The position numbers and the translations under genes are program-made. A stretch of 15,612 nucleotides of DNA from JABJMC01 sp964459205. GTDB lineage: Bacteria; Patescibacteriota; Gracilibacteria; UBA1369; UBA12473. Below are positions 1-7,045 of this stretch, in pieces. The DNA lies in NCBI GenBank assembly GCA_964459205.1, contig CAYWKJ010000028.1, positions 1-15,612 on the forward strand. The letters run 5' to 3'. Below the pieces are notes generated by a model. It was not told where the DNA came from. It worked only from the letters and a program-made list of their open reading frames with translations, and searched no databases. The first letter of the stretch is position 1. Each line of letters starts with the position of its first letter.

Positions 1-1293
1 GTCCCAGAAGCTCTCTGGGTGGATAACCCTATTGAAGCGGTTAGTGTAGAAACAGCTGCATCTTTTCGAGTTGCAGCGAACAGAGAAATACAGGCATTTC
101 AAGGGTTGCGTGACTGTCTGGGTATTGAATTTGCGCAATCAGATTTTGCCGCGGCCGCGGCCGCTTTAACACCACTTGAAACTGATTGGAACCACGCATT
201 TTGGCTTGATCCAAATTTGCCATCACTCCCGGACCATCTTTCTGGTTCAGAGCTTATTGATGGACAAGAATTACTAGTTGATCCTTTATCTCCAGGTCAA
301 TCTAGTTATGTAAAATTTGATTCTCGCGAAGGCGATGATTTGATTCTATTTTTACGACAGGTTGTAGACGGGCAATATTTTGATTATCTTGGAGAAATTG
401 CGGCTTTTGTTAGATTAGCTTCTGATGAAGATGGTTGGCGTGTCCCAGCAGAAGTGTTAAACGCTAACGAAAGATTCGGTTTTGAGCTTCGGGCCTTAGT
501 TTTATCAGATTCACCAGGCTCAGATCTTAAGGATGAATCTCTGGCAACACTTAGAACGCAGCCATTTTATAATCAGATGAGGCAAAGAGGTCAAAATGAA
601 TACCATGACGAACACGAATACCCCAGGTTTACTGAACAAAATCGTGGTCAATTATTAGCTGAATTAACTGCTAATGGGTCTATGGTTGCGGCTAATCCTA
701 GGCCAGGAGATCATTATATTTTAGAGCGCATTTATGAATCGCACCTCGAAATGGATCACATGGCAAATTATACTTACACCGGGACTAGAACGGTAGTAGC
801 TGGAATGGGAGAGCATGTTAATACGGGCTTGCATGGTTATGGGTTGCCTGAGCATGTAGAGCCTTTTCTTATTGTTACTGCTGTTGGCCGCACCACAGCC
901 TATCAGGAAGCCCTCAAACAGGGAGTTGATTTAAGCGCTAATCCTCGTCGGAGGGCTGGAAACAGGCAGGCTTTAAGATCGGAAATCATAGATGGCGAGT
1001 ACATCAGTAATTCTTCGCATGTTCGTTATAATGCCATGGATATTTCTTTTAGAATTGAATTCCGCGATACGCGTACTGGAGCAACATATAAATTATCACC
1101 AGGAGAAAACCCGGAGTTAACTACAGCGGCAGTGGGGCTCATGTTGGAATATTTAGTTCAGGAAGGGGAGGCTGATCGCACTATGGGAGTGCTTGAAAGA
1201 GGGAATTGTGTTCATGTAGTTGGCAAGACGCCTGCCGCTGAAGAAAGAGCGCAGGTAGAAGGAGATGCTACTCCTTCCGAAACAACTCAATAA
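1..1293 (+). CDS. Unrecognised protein, 5' end cut by window edge
   Basis: The reading frame is open from base 1 (V-P-E-A-L-W...). The first possible start in it is a GTG at 19 with no ribosome binding site, so I read the gene as truncated at its 5' end, with at least 430 codons. It ends in TAA. I do not recognise a family. Visible features are an alanine run encoded by a GCGGCC-rich stretch near 150-165, a His/Glu/Tyr-rich patch (H-D-E-H-E-Y, about residue 198 counted from the GTG), and a histidine-bearing segment H-V-N-T-G-L-H-G-Y-G near residue 272. The C-terminal tail (about 20 residues) is Glu/Thr-rich and looks disordered. There is no membrane segment in the part seen. ybeY follows after 16 bases, so the two are probably co-transcribed. 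Function unknown. Confidence 0.8.
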   Translation, partial: VPEALWVDNPIEAVSVETAASFRVAANREIQAFQGLRDCLGIEFAQSDFAAAAAALTPLETDWNHAFWLDPNLPSLPDHLSGSELIDGQELLVDPLSPGQSSYVKFDSREGDDLILFLRQVVDGQYFDYLGEIAAFVRLASDEDGWRVPAEVLNANERFGFELRALVLSDSPGSDLKDESLATLRTQPFYNQMRQRGQNEYHDEHEYPRFTEQNRGQLLAELTANGSMVAANPRPGDHYILERIYESHLEMDHMANYTYTGTRTVVAGMGEHVNTGLHGYGLPEHVEPFLIVTAVGRTTAYQEALKQGVDLSANPRRRAGNRQALRSEIIDGEYISNSSHVRYNAMDISFRIEFRDTRTGATYKLSPGENPELTTAAVGLMLEYLVQEGEADRTMGVLERGNCVHVVGKTPAAEERAQVEGDATPSETTQ

Positions 1294-1309
1294 ACGCTAA
1301 ACTAGCCCC

Positions 1310-1741
1310 ATGATTAAGTTGAATCTTATTAACGAAATTAAGGCAGATTTTAAGGAAGAAGATTTTGCGCCTTTACTTGAAAAAGCAGCCACCTTATTTG
1401 AAATTCCAGAACAGGAGGTGGAGTTAGTTTTAATTGGAGACGCCGAAATCCAGCGCATTAATCAGGAAACTCGCGGCAAAGATACTCCCACTGATGTTCT
1501 GTCTTTTGCTAATCGAGAAATAGGGGAGGAGTCTATGCGAGACGAGCATTCTTTGGGGCAGATTTTTATTTCTATTGAAACTGCGGCCAAAAATGCGGCT
1601 GAAATGAGCCAATCACTCGAAGAAGAGGTTAAGTTTTTGTTTGTGCATGGTTTGTTGCATTGCTTGGGATATGACCATCAAACACCTGAACAAGAGGAAG
1701 AAATGAAAGAAATAGCTTACAAGATTTTAGGGCGCTCTTAA
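1310..1741 (+). CDS. ybeY: Endoribonuclease YbeY (16S rRNA maturation)
   Basis: YbeY is a zinc-dependent single-strand endoribonuclease in 16S rRNA 3'-end maturation and ribosome quality control; it acts in the cytoplasm. The 143-residue protein is of normal length for the family. It carries the signature H-G-L-L-H-C-L-G-Y-D-H, with presumed zinc ligands His113, His117 and His123. The upstream conserved block R-G-K-D-T-P-T-D-V-L-S-F is at 55-66. The ATG start at 1310 has no Shine-Dalgarno sequence, but it aligns with the usual N-terminus of the family. It lies 16 bases after an unrecognised gene and is followed by a terminator, so it is the last gene of that transcript. In many bacteria it sits near phoH, era or dgk; none of these is in view. 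Confidence 0.96.
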   Translation: MIKLNLINEIKADFKEEDFAPLLEKAATLFEIPEQEVELVLIGDAEIQRINQETRGKDTPTDVLSFANREIGEESMRDEHSLGQIFISIETAAKNAAEMSQSLEEEVKFLFVHGLLHCLGYDHQTPEQEEEMKEIAYKILGRS

Positions 1742-1760
1742 ATTTAAGCGCACTAAGCCC

Positions 1761-1793
1761 CCCCGTCAGATATGTTAGACGGGGAGACTTTTT
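1761..1793 (+). terminator. Rho-independent terminator after ybeY
   Basis: The stem CCCCGTC (1761-1767) pairs perfectly with GACGGGG (1778-1784) across a 10-base loop. A T-run lies at about 1789-1793, four bases past the stem, so the tract is slightly displaced. It sits 20 bases after the ybeY stop. In the other direction there is no T-run, so it is not a good terminator for the minus-strand genes. Confidence 0.7.
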
Positions 1794-1816
1794 CACTTGC
1801 AGTTTCACCTGTTGTC

Positions 1817-1957
1817 CTAGTGGCCCAGGGATCGTTCGATGATCTGGGCCTGGGTGCGGACATGGACCGTGTTGAGGGCCCAGAAGAACGCGACCAGGAT
1901 TACCATGGCGATCGGCACCAGGATGAAATAGGGCGGGCGGCGGGAACGGGAAGACAA
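1817..1957 (-). CDS. Small single-span membrane protein, second of a tandem pair
   Basis: This is a 46-residue ORF starting at TTG (1955-1957), with AGGAG at 1963-1967 five bases upstream, and ending in TAG. The predicted product has a basic N-terminus (S-S-R-S-R-R), then one hydrophobic span of about 20 residues ending in F-F-W-A-L-N-T-V-H, then a short polar tail. It is therefore probably a one-pass inner-membrane protein. It matches the product of the gene just upstream over the first 30 or so residues, and the two share an identical 28-base block over the ribosome binding site and first codons. Codon third positions are mostly G or C, unlike the flanking genes. The 15-base gap to its partner suggests one transcript. 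No family recognised; resemblance to small respiratory-complex subunits is only in shape. Confidence 0.6.
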   Translation of the reverse strand: MSSRSRRPPYFILVPIAMVILVAFFWALNTVHVRTQAQIIERSLGH

Positions 1958-1967
1958 GGGAACTCCT
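1940..1967 (-). repeat. 28-base direct repeat, copy 2 (start region of the 46-residue gene)
   Basis: This block is identical to 2195-2222. It covers AGGAG, the TTG start and the codons for S-S-R-S-R. Perfect identity here, against divergent coding sequence on both sides, points to a recent tandem duplication or to gene conversion of the translation-initiation region. Confidence 0.85.
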
Positions 1968-1972
1968 GCGAC

Positions 1973-2212
1973 CTAGGGCTTGGCGTGCTCCCCCGAGTCG
2001 AGTTGCGGCAGGCCAGTGTCTGGCTCCGCGGTCTCTTTTTCGGTGGGCGGTGTGATGTCGAGCCAGACGGAGGGCGGCGTGAAGGCCTGCATCCGCGGCA
2101 TGGCTTCGGGTCGGTGGTCATGGAACGTGTTCATGGCCCACGCGAACAGCACCAGAAGCACGGGAACCAGCGGGATCGCGAGAAGGGTCATGTAGCGGGA
2201 ACGGGAAGACAA
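1973..2212 (-). CDS. Small single-span membrane protein, first of a tandem pair
   Basis: This is a 79-residue ORF with a TTG start (2210-2212) preceded by AGGAG at 2218-2222, ending in TAG at 1973-1975. The N-terminus S-S-R-S-R is followed by a hydrophobic span at about residues 7-26 and the sequence W-A-M-N-T-F-H. A longer proline- and acid-rich tail follows (P-P-S-V-W-L-D-I-T-P-P, then E-K-E-T-A-E-P-D). The N-in, one-span layout with a soluble C-terminal tail is inferred. It is the paralogue of the downstream 46-residue gene, with one residue difference in span length. The DNA is strongly GC-rich; one hand-counted 60-base line inside it (2041-2100) is 72% GC. That is unlike its neighbours and suggests transfer or an assembly insertion. 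Function unknown. Confidence 0.6.
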   Translation of the reverse strand: MSSRSRYMTLLAIPLVPVLLVLFAWAMNTFHDHRPEAMPRMQAFTPPSVWLDITPPTEKETAEPDTGLPQLDSGEHAKP

Positions 2213-2222
2213 GGGAACTCCT
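2195..2222 (-). repeat. 28-base direct repeat, copy 1 (start region of the 79-residue gene)
   Basis: This is an identical copy of 1940-1967, in the same orientation 255 bases away. It contains AGGAG, five spacer bases, the TTG start and the first codons of the upstream paralogue. Confidence 0.85.
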
Positions 2223-2289
2223 ACGAGGAACAGATGTGAAAGAACAAGCGCCCAGCATAACCAAGCGCCAGTCTGTCACAGACAGCGGC

Positions 2290-2318
2290 TGGTAATCAGC
2301 CAAGGAAAATATTATAAT
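2290..2318 (+). promoter_or_regulatory. Possible plus-strand promoter for ppcA
   Basis: TATAAT at 2313-2318 is perfect, but the -35 at 17 bases (TGGTAA, 2290-2295) is weak. It reuses the palindrome that holds the opposing -10. The leader to the ATG at 2350 would be about 25 bases, without a Shine-Dalgarno sequence, as for other genes here. Confidence 0.45.
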
Positions 2319-2338
2319 TCAGAATCAAAAAAAGTCAA
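2311..2338 (-). promoter_or_regulatory. Minus-strand promoter for the small membrane-protein pair
   Basis: Read on the minus strand: TTGACT (2333-2338), 16 bases, then TATAAT (2311-2316). The predicted transcript starts near 2304, leaving about 90 bases of leader before the TTG at 2212. The leader holds a small hairpin, GTCTG-TGA-CAGAC (about 2271-2283). The -10 lies within the palindrome ATTATAAT. Confidence 0.6.
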
Positions 2339-2349
2339 TACTTGCAACC

Positions 2350-3888
2350 ATGTCGGCTTTAAAGGTAAATTCAAATCAACAAATGTTTTTTCCAAACAAA
2401 AATCGCACCATCCCAATCCTTATGGGTACGCAGCATCCCGATAATGCGGGTGTTCCGTTCTGGGGAAATAATCCTTTTATTGAATCTAAACAAGAAACTG
2501 AGGAGGTTTACCAAAATTTGGTTACTCTAGATTGCGATGAATACATGTGGGACTGGGAAGGTAAATTTGCAGATGAGGCCATGATTGAACGCTTGATGTC
2601 CACGCATTTGGAAACTTTTAAGAAAACACAGATTGGACGCGATAAATTTATTACTATTCGCGTGCCAAATATTTGGGAAGAAAAAACTTTTAAACTGGCT
2701 CGGGCGTACATGAGTGTGCTTTCTGCGGCCGAGTTTACTAAGTCGCTTGGATTGCAAGCTCCACCTGTTTTTGAGTTTATTTTGCCCATGGCGACCTCAG
2801 CGGAGCAGCTTTTACATGTTCAGAAGACTTTTCAAAAAACTGCCAAACTGCATGAGGATATTTTTGAAAATAGTGAATTTGGAGATGGTTATGTGCACAT
2901 GATCCCAATTTTTGAAAGTGTGGAAGATATGGCTGGCTGCGGCGCAGTATTAGAGGAGTATTTTAAAGAATACACTCCGCCGTATATGCGTGTTTTCTTA
3001 GCGCGATCTGACCCGGCGCTTAACGCTGGGTTTACTCCCGCGATGTTGGCTACTCGGATGGGATTCCGTGAGATGTATCGAGTTGGGGCCAAGCATGGCG
3101 TGCCAATTTATCCAATTGTGGGAACAGGATCTTTACCTTTCCGTGGGGGGATTAACCCGGCTAACATCAAAAAAAGCCTTCCGCAGTATCAAGGTGTTAA
3201 AACTGTTACAATTCAGTCTGCCTTCCGATACGATTACCCGTTAGAAGAGGTCCAAGAAGCGCTTAAATATATGAGAAAAGAGCTAGCAGACGTTGCGCCA
3301 GTTAAGTTTAGCGACGAGGAATTTAAGCTATTAGGCGATTTAACCAACATATTCAAATCATTTTATCGGCCCACAATCGAAAAATACGCCCCGCACATCA
3401 ACGAAATGGCCAAACATGTACCTGGTAGGCGCGAACGCCTCCAACACGTCGGATTGCTAGGCTATAGCCGCGGTATAGGCGAAGTAACATTGCCCCGAGC
3501 CATCAAATTTACGGGAGCTTGTTATTCCATGGGCATTCCACCGGAATTTATTGGAACCGGCCGTGGTCTCCGTGCCGCCAAAGAAAAAGGACTTATGGAT
3601 GTTTTAAACCAACATTTTACAACTTTAACCTGGGAACTCCAGCATGCTGGCAAATTTTTGAATAAGGAGAATTTACGCGAATTTGCTGAAAAATACGATT
3701 GGGCCCAAGAAATCGAGGAAGACGTTAAATTATGTGAAGAAATTTTAGAAATGGAATTTGGGCCGCACAAAGACCACCACTTTTTACACCGCAACACCAC
3801 CTCCAACATCCTGCTTAAACAAAAAATCGGCCTTGATTTTGAGGATGATTTAGTTGAGGCGGCCGTGATGAGGAAGAGTTTGGGTTAG
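2350..3888 (+). CDS. ppcA: Phosphoenolpyruvate carboxylase, archaeal type
   Basis: This enzyme converts PEP plus bicarbonate to oxaloacetate and phosphate in the cytoplasm, replenishing C4 acids. At 512 residues it matches the short archaeal-type family (about 500-540), not the roughly 900-residue bacterial enzyme. Family marks are M-G-T-Q-H-P-D-N-A at about 25-33 (family consensus MSTQHPDN), L-D-C-D-E-Y-M-W-D-W-E-G-K at about 59-71, the glycine/arginine loop G-S-L-P-F-R-G-G-I-N-P near 259-269, and near the C-terminal third Y-S-R-G-I-G and G-T-G-R-G-L. No frameshift or missing block was seen. The ATG start gives about 24 residues before the THPDN-type motif, slightly longer than typical. No Shine-Dalgarno sequence precedes it. 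Its TAG overlaps the stop of the convergent gene on the other strand. No other TCA-cycle gene lies nearby, so its metabolic partner is not visible. Confidence 0.94.
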   Translation: MSALKVNSNQQMFFPNKNRTIPILMGTQHPDNAGVPFWGNNPFIESKQETEEVYQNLVTLDCDEYMWDWEGKFADEAMIERLMSTHLETFKKTQIGRDKFITIRVPNIWEEKTFKLARAYMSVLSAAEFTKSLGLQAPPVFEFILPMATSAEQLLHVQKTFQKTAKLHEDIFENSEFGDGYVHMIPIFESVEDMAGCGAVLEEYFKEYTPPYMRVFLARSDPALNAGFTPAMLATRMGFREMYRVGAKHGVPIYPIVGTGSLPFRGGINPANIKKSLPQYQGVKTVTIQSAFRYDYPLEEVQEALKYMRKELADVAPVKFSDEEFKLLGDLTNIFKSFYRPTIEKYAPHINEMAKHVPGRRERLQHVGLLGYSRGIGEVTLPRAIKFTGACYSMGIPPEFIGTGRGLRAAKEKGLMDVLNQHFTTLTWELQHAGKFLNKENLREFAEKYDWAQEIEEDVKLCEEILEMEFGPHKDHHFLHRNTTSNILLKQKIGLDFEDDLVEAAVMRKSLG

Positions 3889-5579
3889 TTCGCATAACTA
3901 TAATCATTTCCCCAGTCATCTCGAGGGTAAAAATATTTCCTACTCCCACCAGCGCCATTGCTGCGAGGCGAGAACCCCCAGCCATAAGGAAACTCTACTG
4001 TTGAGGCGATAAAATTAGGGTGAATTCCTAGACGAAACTCCCAATCTTCTTCGGGTAGAGCAGTTTTTTTTGGCTTTGGTTTGCCAATAGCTCTTTTGCG
4101 TAACCTCTCACAATACTCTTCATCAGCACGTATCCTTTGCGCAAAAGTTTTATAAGCCTTAAGCTGCGCCGAGTTGACGCTTACTGCATCCCCTTTTCTT
4201 AGGAGGGTTCGCTGGGCATCACGCCAACCTATTTCTTCGGCAGCAACAGTAATAGGGACTTTTCTTTCTTTAAGTAAATGTCGTAAAAAAGCGGTTCCAA
4301 GGCTAATGGTCCCAGTTACTAGAAAGGGATTTTCTGACAGCTGCTTAAGAAGGGATCGCAATTCAGCTAATATTCTAGATAGATTACGCCTAGTTTGTTC
4401 CTGTATTTTACGACTTAGTATTTTCTTTCTAAAGTATGCAGCAACAGCGCTTGCAGATATAAAAATTCGGTCACTAATAAATGCGGCCAATGATTTTTTG
4501 CTAACCGACGGGTTTAAGGCAAAAATCTCAGTTAGTAAGTTTTGGATTGCATTAAAATTTGCATGGTCTTCAGCAGTTATCTTAGACAGTGGTGAAGCGG
4601 GTTTAGGTGGGGGTGGTTTGGGCCGACTTTGAAGAACGTCGCATTGTTCAGGATCCCCTAGAGCAGCTGCTAACCCTAAAGCTTTTCCGTATTGCTCTCT
4701 GCTCAGTTTAATGGTTTCCCCTTCGCATAAATGACGCCGTTGTGTACTAGAAAGATCTAATTCTTTAGATAATCTGGCCACAGGTACGGCATGACGAGCA
4801 GGCCCGTACAAAGGTTCTAAATCACAAGCGACTTGATCAAAGCAAGCAAAAGGATCTTTCTTAGCTTCTTCCCAAATATCAGCCAAAGCACTAACAATTT
4901 TTTGTCTATTTAGTAGGGCTCTTTTTCTTACGGGGTCGCCAGGTTTAAGGTGGGTACGGACAGCCGTTGATGTTAATCCTACCCTTCCCCCCACCAAAGT
5001 AAGAACATCTTTTCTTGAAAGCCCATACGGGGACTCCAAGATTCTCTCAAACATAGGGGCAGGGTGAGGAGAGGAAGGTCCAGGCCTTAATTGCTCTATA
5101 AGCGCTTCGGTTTGTTCCGGGTCTTGTAGAGTAGCCATTAATTCTTGACTCCGTTGCTCCTGGTCTTTGCTTAGTTTAACTGGGTCCCCTAAATATAAAC
5201 ATCGTCGCTGGCCGCTAGAAAAATCCAATAGTTTTACTAGATGAGCGACAGTTAAGCCACAGTTGGTAGCAGCTTCTTTTAGTGGATTTAAGTCATAAGC
5301 AAGAAATTCAAAGCAAGCAAAAGGATCTTTCTGAGCTTGTTCCCAAATGCCCGCTAGGGCTCCCATTATTTTTTGTCTAGTTTGCCAGCCCCTTTTTTGC
5401 ACAGGATCTCCTGGCCTTAGGTGGTTATAGACCGAGTGCGGTTTTACCTCAGCTTTTTTGGCTGCTAATTCAACAACATCTTTTTGTGTTATCCCATAAG
5501 GGAGAGCTTGGATCTTATCTACAAAATCAGCGGGGTGGGTAGCTTCGAGGGAAGATGGGCCTTTAGGGGTAGGATCCAT
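3885..5579 (-). CDS. Triplicated helix-turn-helix array protein
   Basis: This predicted 564-residue protein is built from three repeats of about 140-157 residues, at about 23-167, 180-319 and 349-486. Each repeat has two halves that look like XRE-type helix-turn-helix units. The first half runs P-Y-G-I-T-Q-K-D-V... to H-L-R-P-G-D-P-V-x-K-R and then a long helix ending D-P-F-A-C-F. The second half runs L-D-F-S-S-G-Q-R-R to G-D-P-V-K-L-S. Repeats 1 and 2 align almost without gaps, while repeat 3 is degenerate. Proline-rich linkers separate the repeats. The C-terminal 35 residues are rich in Gly, Tyr, Trp and Asp. DNA binding is inferred from fold-like pattern only. I chose the ATG at 5577-5579; an in-frame TTG at 5619-5621 would add 14 residues. 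It is divergent from the BamE-like gene and shares its -35 region. Confidence 0.8.
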   Translation of the reverse strand: MDPTPKGPSSLEATHPADFVDKIQALPYGITQKDVVELAAKKAEVKPHSVYNHLRPGDPVQKRGWQTRQKIMGALAGIWEQAQKDPFACFEFLAYDLNPLKEAATNCGLTVAHLVKLLDFSSGQRRCLYLGDPVKLSKDQEQRSQELMATLQDPEQTEALIEQLRPGPSSPHPAPMFERILESPYGLSRKDVLTLVGGRVGLTSTAVRTHLKPGDPVRKRALLNRQKIVSALADIWEEAKKDPFACFDQVACDLEPLYGPARHAVPVARLSKELDLSSTQRRHLCEGETIKLSREQYGKALGLAAALGDPEQCDVLQSRPKPPPPKPASPLSKITAEDHANFNAIQNLLTEIFALNPSVSKKSLAAFISDRIFISASAVAAYFRKKILSRKIQEQTRRNLSRILAELRSLLKQLSENPFLVTGTISLGTAFLRHLLKERKVPITVAAEEIGWRDAQRTLLRKGDAVSVNSAQLKAYKTFAQRIRADEEYCERLRKRAIGKPKPKKTALPEEDWEFRLGIHPNFIASTVEFPYGWGFSPRSNGAGGSRKYFYPRDDWGNDYSYAN

Positions 5580-5678
5580 AATAAAAACAAAAACGGGGTA
5601 AGACAGTCGGGTGGCGGCCAAATTGTTGGGGTGCCAAAAGACTGGGGTTTGGGGGGAATGTTTATTATTTTCACCAGA

Positions 5679-5706
5679 AAAATAGCAGTTTAAATTTTTT
5701 TGTCAA
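5679..5706 (-). promoter_or_regulatory. Promoter of the helix-turn-helix array gene
   Basis: On the minus strand: TTGACA (5701-5706), 16 bases, TATTTT (5679-5684). It lies about 100 bases upstream of the ATG at 5579. The -35 occupies the same bases as the -35 of the opposing promoter. Confidence 0.5.
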
Positions 5707-5727
5707 ATTTTGAATTTTCTATAGAAT
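5700..5727 (+). promoter_or_regulatory. Promoter of the BamE-like gene
   Basis: TTGTCA (5700-5705), 16 bases, TAGAAT (5722-5727). The predicted start site near 5734 leaves about 22 bases of AT-rich leader with no Shine-Dalgarno sequence. It overlaps the opposing -35 on the other strand. Confidence 0.6.
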
Positions 5728-5755
5728 AGATTCATATACATTTTTAAAATTAATC

Positions 5756-6109
5756 ATGAATAAAAAAATCATCACAGCAACGATCATTTTTCTTGGTTTA
5801 GGCTTGGTCGGATTCTATTTACATTTGGATATTGGCAGCCCTTTAAATAACCCACATTTTATCTGTTCTCATCCCAGCTACGCCCTTATTGAACAAGGAC
5901 AAACTAAGGACGAAATAACAGAAATATTGGGAGCAGCTAATGAGCAGATCATTAAGGAAGATGTTAGCGAATATCAATTTGGCCAAGGCGAAAACGAAAG
6001 CTTAATTAAAGAAGGCTGGAAATACAAATATGATGACTGGGAAGGAGGCATCGAAATATATTTTGGCGTAGACGAAATAGTGGTTGGGAAAAACTGTGGG
6101 CATGGGTAG
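5756..6109 (+). CDS. Anchored small protein with BamE/SmpA-like domain
   Basis: This 117-residue protein starts M-N-K-K and has one hydrophobic segment at about 5-22, an uncleaved anchor or signal peptide. There is no lipobox cysteine next to it. The segment I-E-Q-G-Q-T-K-D-E-I-T-E-I-L-G-A-A-N (about 45-62) fits the helical start of the SmpA/OmlA/BamE fold (G-x-T-x-x-E-v-x-x-x-L-G-x-P). It is followed by aromatic strands W-K-Y-K-Y and G-G-I-E-I-Y-F, then V-V-G-K-N-C. In proteobacteria BamE belongs to the outer-membrane assembly complex, but this fold also occurs in unrelated small extracytoplasmic proteins, so only the fold is proposed. Cys37 and Cys114 could form a disulfide. It has its own promoter. 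Confidence 0.7.
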   Translation: MNKKIITATIIFLGLGLVGFYLHLDIGSPLNNPHFICSHPSYALIEQGQTKDEITEILGAANEQIIKEDVSEYQFGQGENESLIKEGWKYKYDDWEGGIEIYFGVDEIVVGKNCGHG

Positions 6110-6181
6110 GTTTAGAATTTTTTAGAATAACACTACCCTCAACATCCTTCCTCCAAAATTATCTTGTGGCTTTCTGGGGGC

Positions 6182-6210
6182 TTGCCTTTTAGCCTTTTTT
6201 ATGGTATAAT
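6182..6210 (+). promoter_or_regulatory. Extended -10 promoter for the 267-residue gene
   Basis: TTGCCT (6182-6187), 17 bases, then TATAAT (6205-6210) preceded by TGG, an extended -10. Start expected near 6217, with about 25 bases of leader. A weak 4-base-pair hairpin (GGCT 6179-6182 with AGCC 6191-6194, then six T) overlaps the promoter. It may end the preceding BamE-like transcript. Confidence 0.75.
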
Positions 6211-6241
6211 TATAAGATAGATAATTTAAGTTACTTTTCCT

Positions 6242-7045
6242 ATGGCTATCGGCAAAGGACCTGAAAAAAATGACCCAGCCCCTTCTCCATCTCCAGATAT
6301 TGGAGCGAAGGAGCCTCGTAACTATAGGCAACTTCAATCCCAACTTGATGAAGCGGCCCAGTTAAGGCTAGTAGCAAGAAGCGACCAAGAGAAGGAGGAT
6401 ACGACCAATGATTTCATTCGTTTATGTGAAGAAAATCGTGATATTGTTGGCCGTCCTCATCCTAAACAGAAGGCAAGGCGTGCCGAGTTTAATACGAAAT
6501 ACGCCGATGCTCTCATTGATCGTGTTCGAGATAAAACTGGCCAAGGAGCAGGGGATCAGTGGGATTTTAGCCCTTATCACTTACGATCAGATCGCGATAT
6601 TCGGGCTGTCGAGGAGGATCTCTATCAGGCCAGTCAGGCGGCCTTAATGGTCTCATCCGATGTCGGCACTGGGCCCGTATTAGGCAAAGAAATTTGGCCA
6701 GGCTGGTTCGGTGCTCGCACCCTTGTGGATTCAACGCAAGAGGCTTACGATACTTTTAAAGAATATAAAGCGAATATAGAGTCTTCGCAGTCAGGGCTTG
6801 AGGCAAAAATGGATAGCTTTTTAACTGATCAGTTTGGTGCGGGAAACTATGAAGTCACATTTTATAACGCTCGAGAAGGAGAAATCATGGTTGCGATAGA
6901 TGGAGAACTTCCCCAAACAGCCAACTTTCAAATTGATTATTTTAATAACGGGAGCACGATCGGAGCTGGGAATTTTGATCTATCGGGGCAATCTGAAGAA
7001 TTCCCTTTTACAGAACGAGAATTTTTAGATTCGACAGATTGGTAA
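6242..7045 (+). CDS. Unrecognised 267-residue soluble protein
   Basis: The ATG lies about 25 bases after a strong predicted start site, with no Shine-Dalgarno sequence. The N-terminal 25 residues are Pro/Ser/Lys-rich and probably disordered. Residues about 27-125 are charged and mostly helical in appearance (Q-L-Q-S-Q-L-D-E-A-A-Q-L-R-L). The C-terminal third has alternating hydrophobic residues typical of a small beta-rich domain (Y-E-V-T-F-Y-N, then I-M-V-A-I-D-G). There is no signal peptide or membrane span and I recognise no family. The TAA stop abuts a copy of the tRNA-Pro 3' end, so this gene sits at the edge of the att-like segment. Confident as a gene, unknown in function. Confidence 0.75.
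   Translation: MAIGKGPEKNDPAPSPSPDIGAKEPRNYRQLQSQLDEAAQLRLVARSDQEKEDTTNDFIRLCEENRDIVGRPHPKQKARRAEFNTKYADALIDRVRDKTGQGAGDQWDFSPYHLRSDRDIRAVEEDLYQASQAALMVSSDVGTGPVLGKEIWPGWFGARTLVDSTQEAYDTFKEYKANIESSQSGLEAKMDSFLTDQFGAGNYEVTFYNAREGEIMVAIDGELPQTANFQIDYFNNGSTIGAGNFDLSGQSEEFPFTEREFLDSTDW

Noticed and set aside
1772..2239. 155-codon plus-strand ORF in the GC-rich island
   Set aside because: It is antisense to the two small membrane-protein genes, which have matching ribosome binding sites, a shared hydrophobic pattern and a promoter. The plus ORF has no ribosome binding site and a low-complexity, Gly/Arg/Asp-rich product. Its length is explained by high GC.
4174..4632. 152-codon plus-strand ORF inside the array gene
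   Set aside because: It lies antisense to degenerate repeat 3, where the minus strand keeps the repeat pattern. It has no promoter or ribosome binding site.
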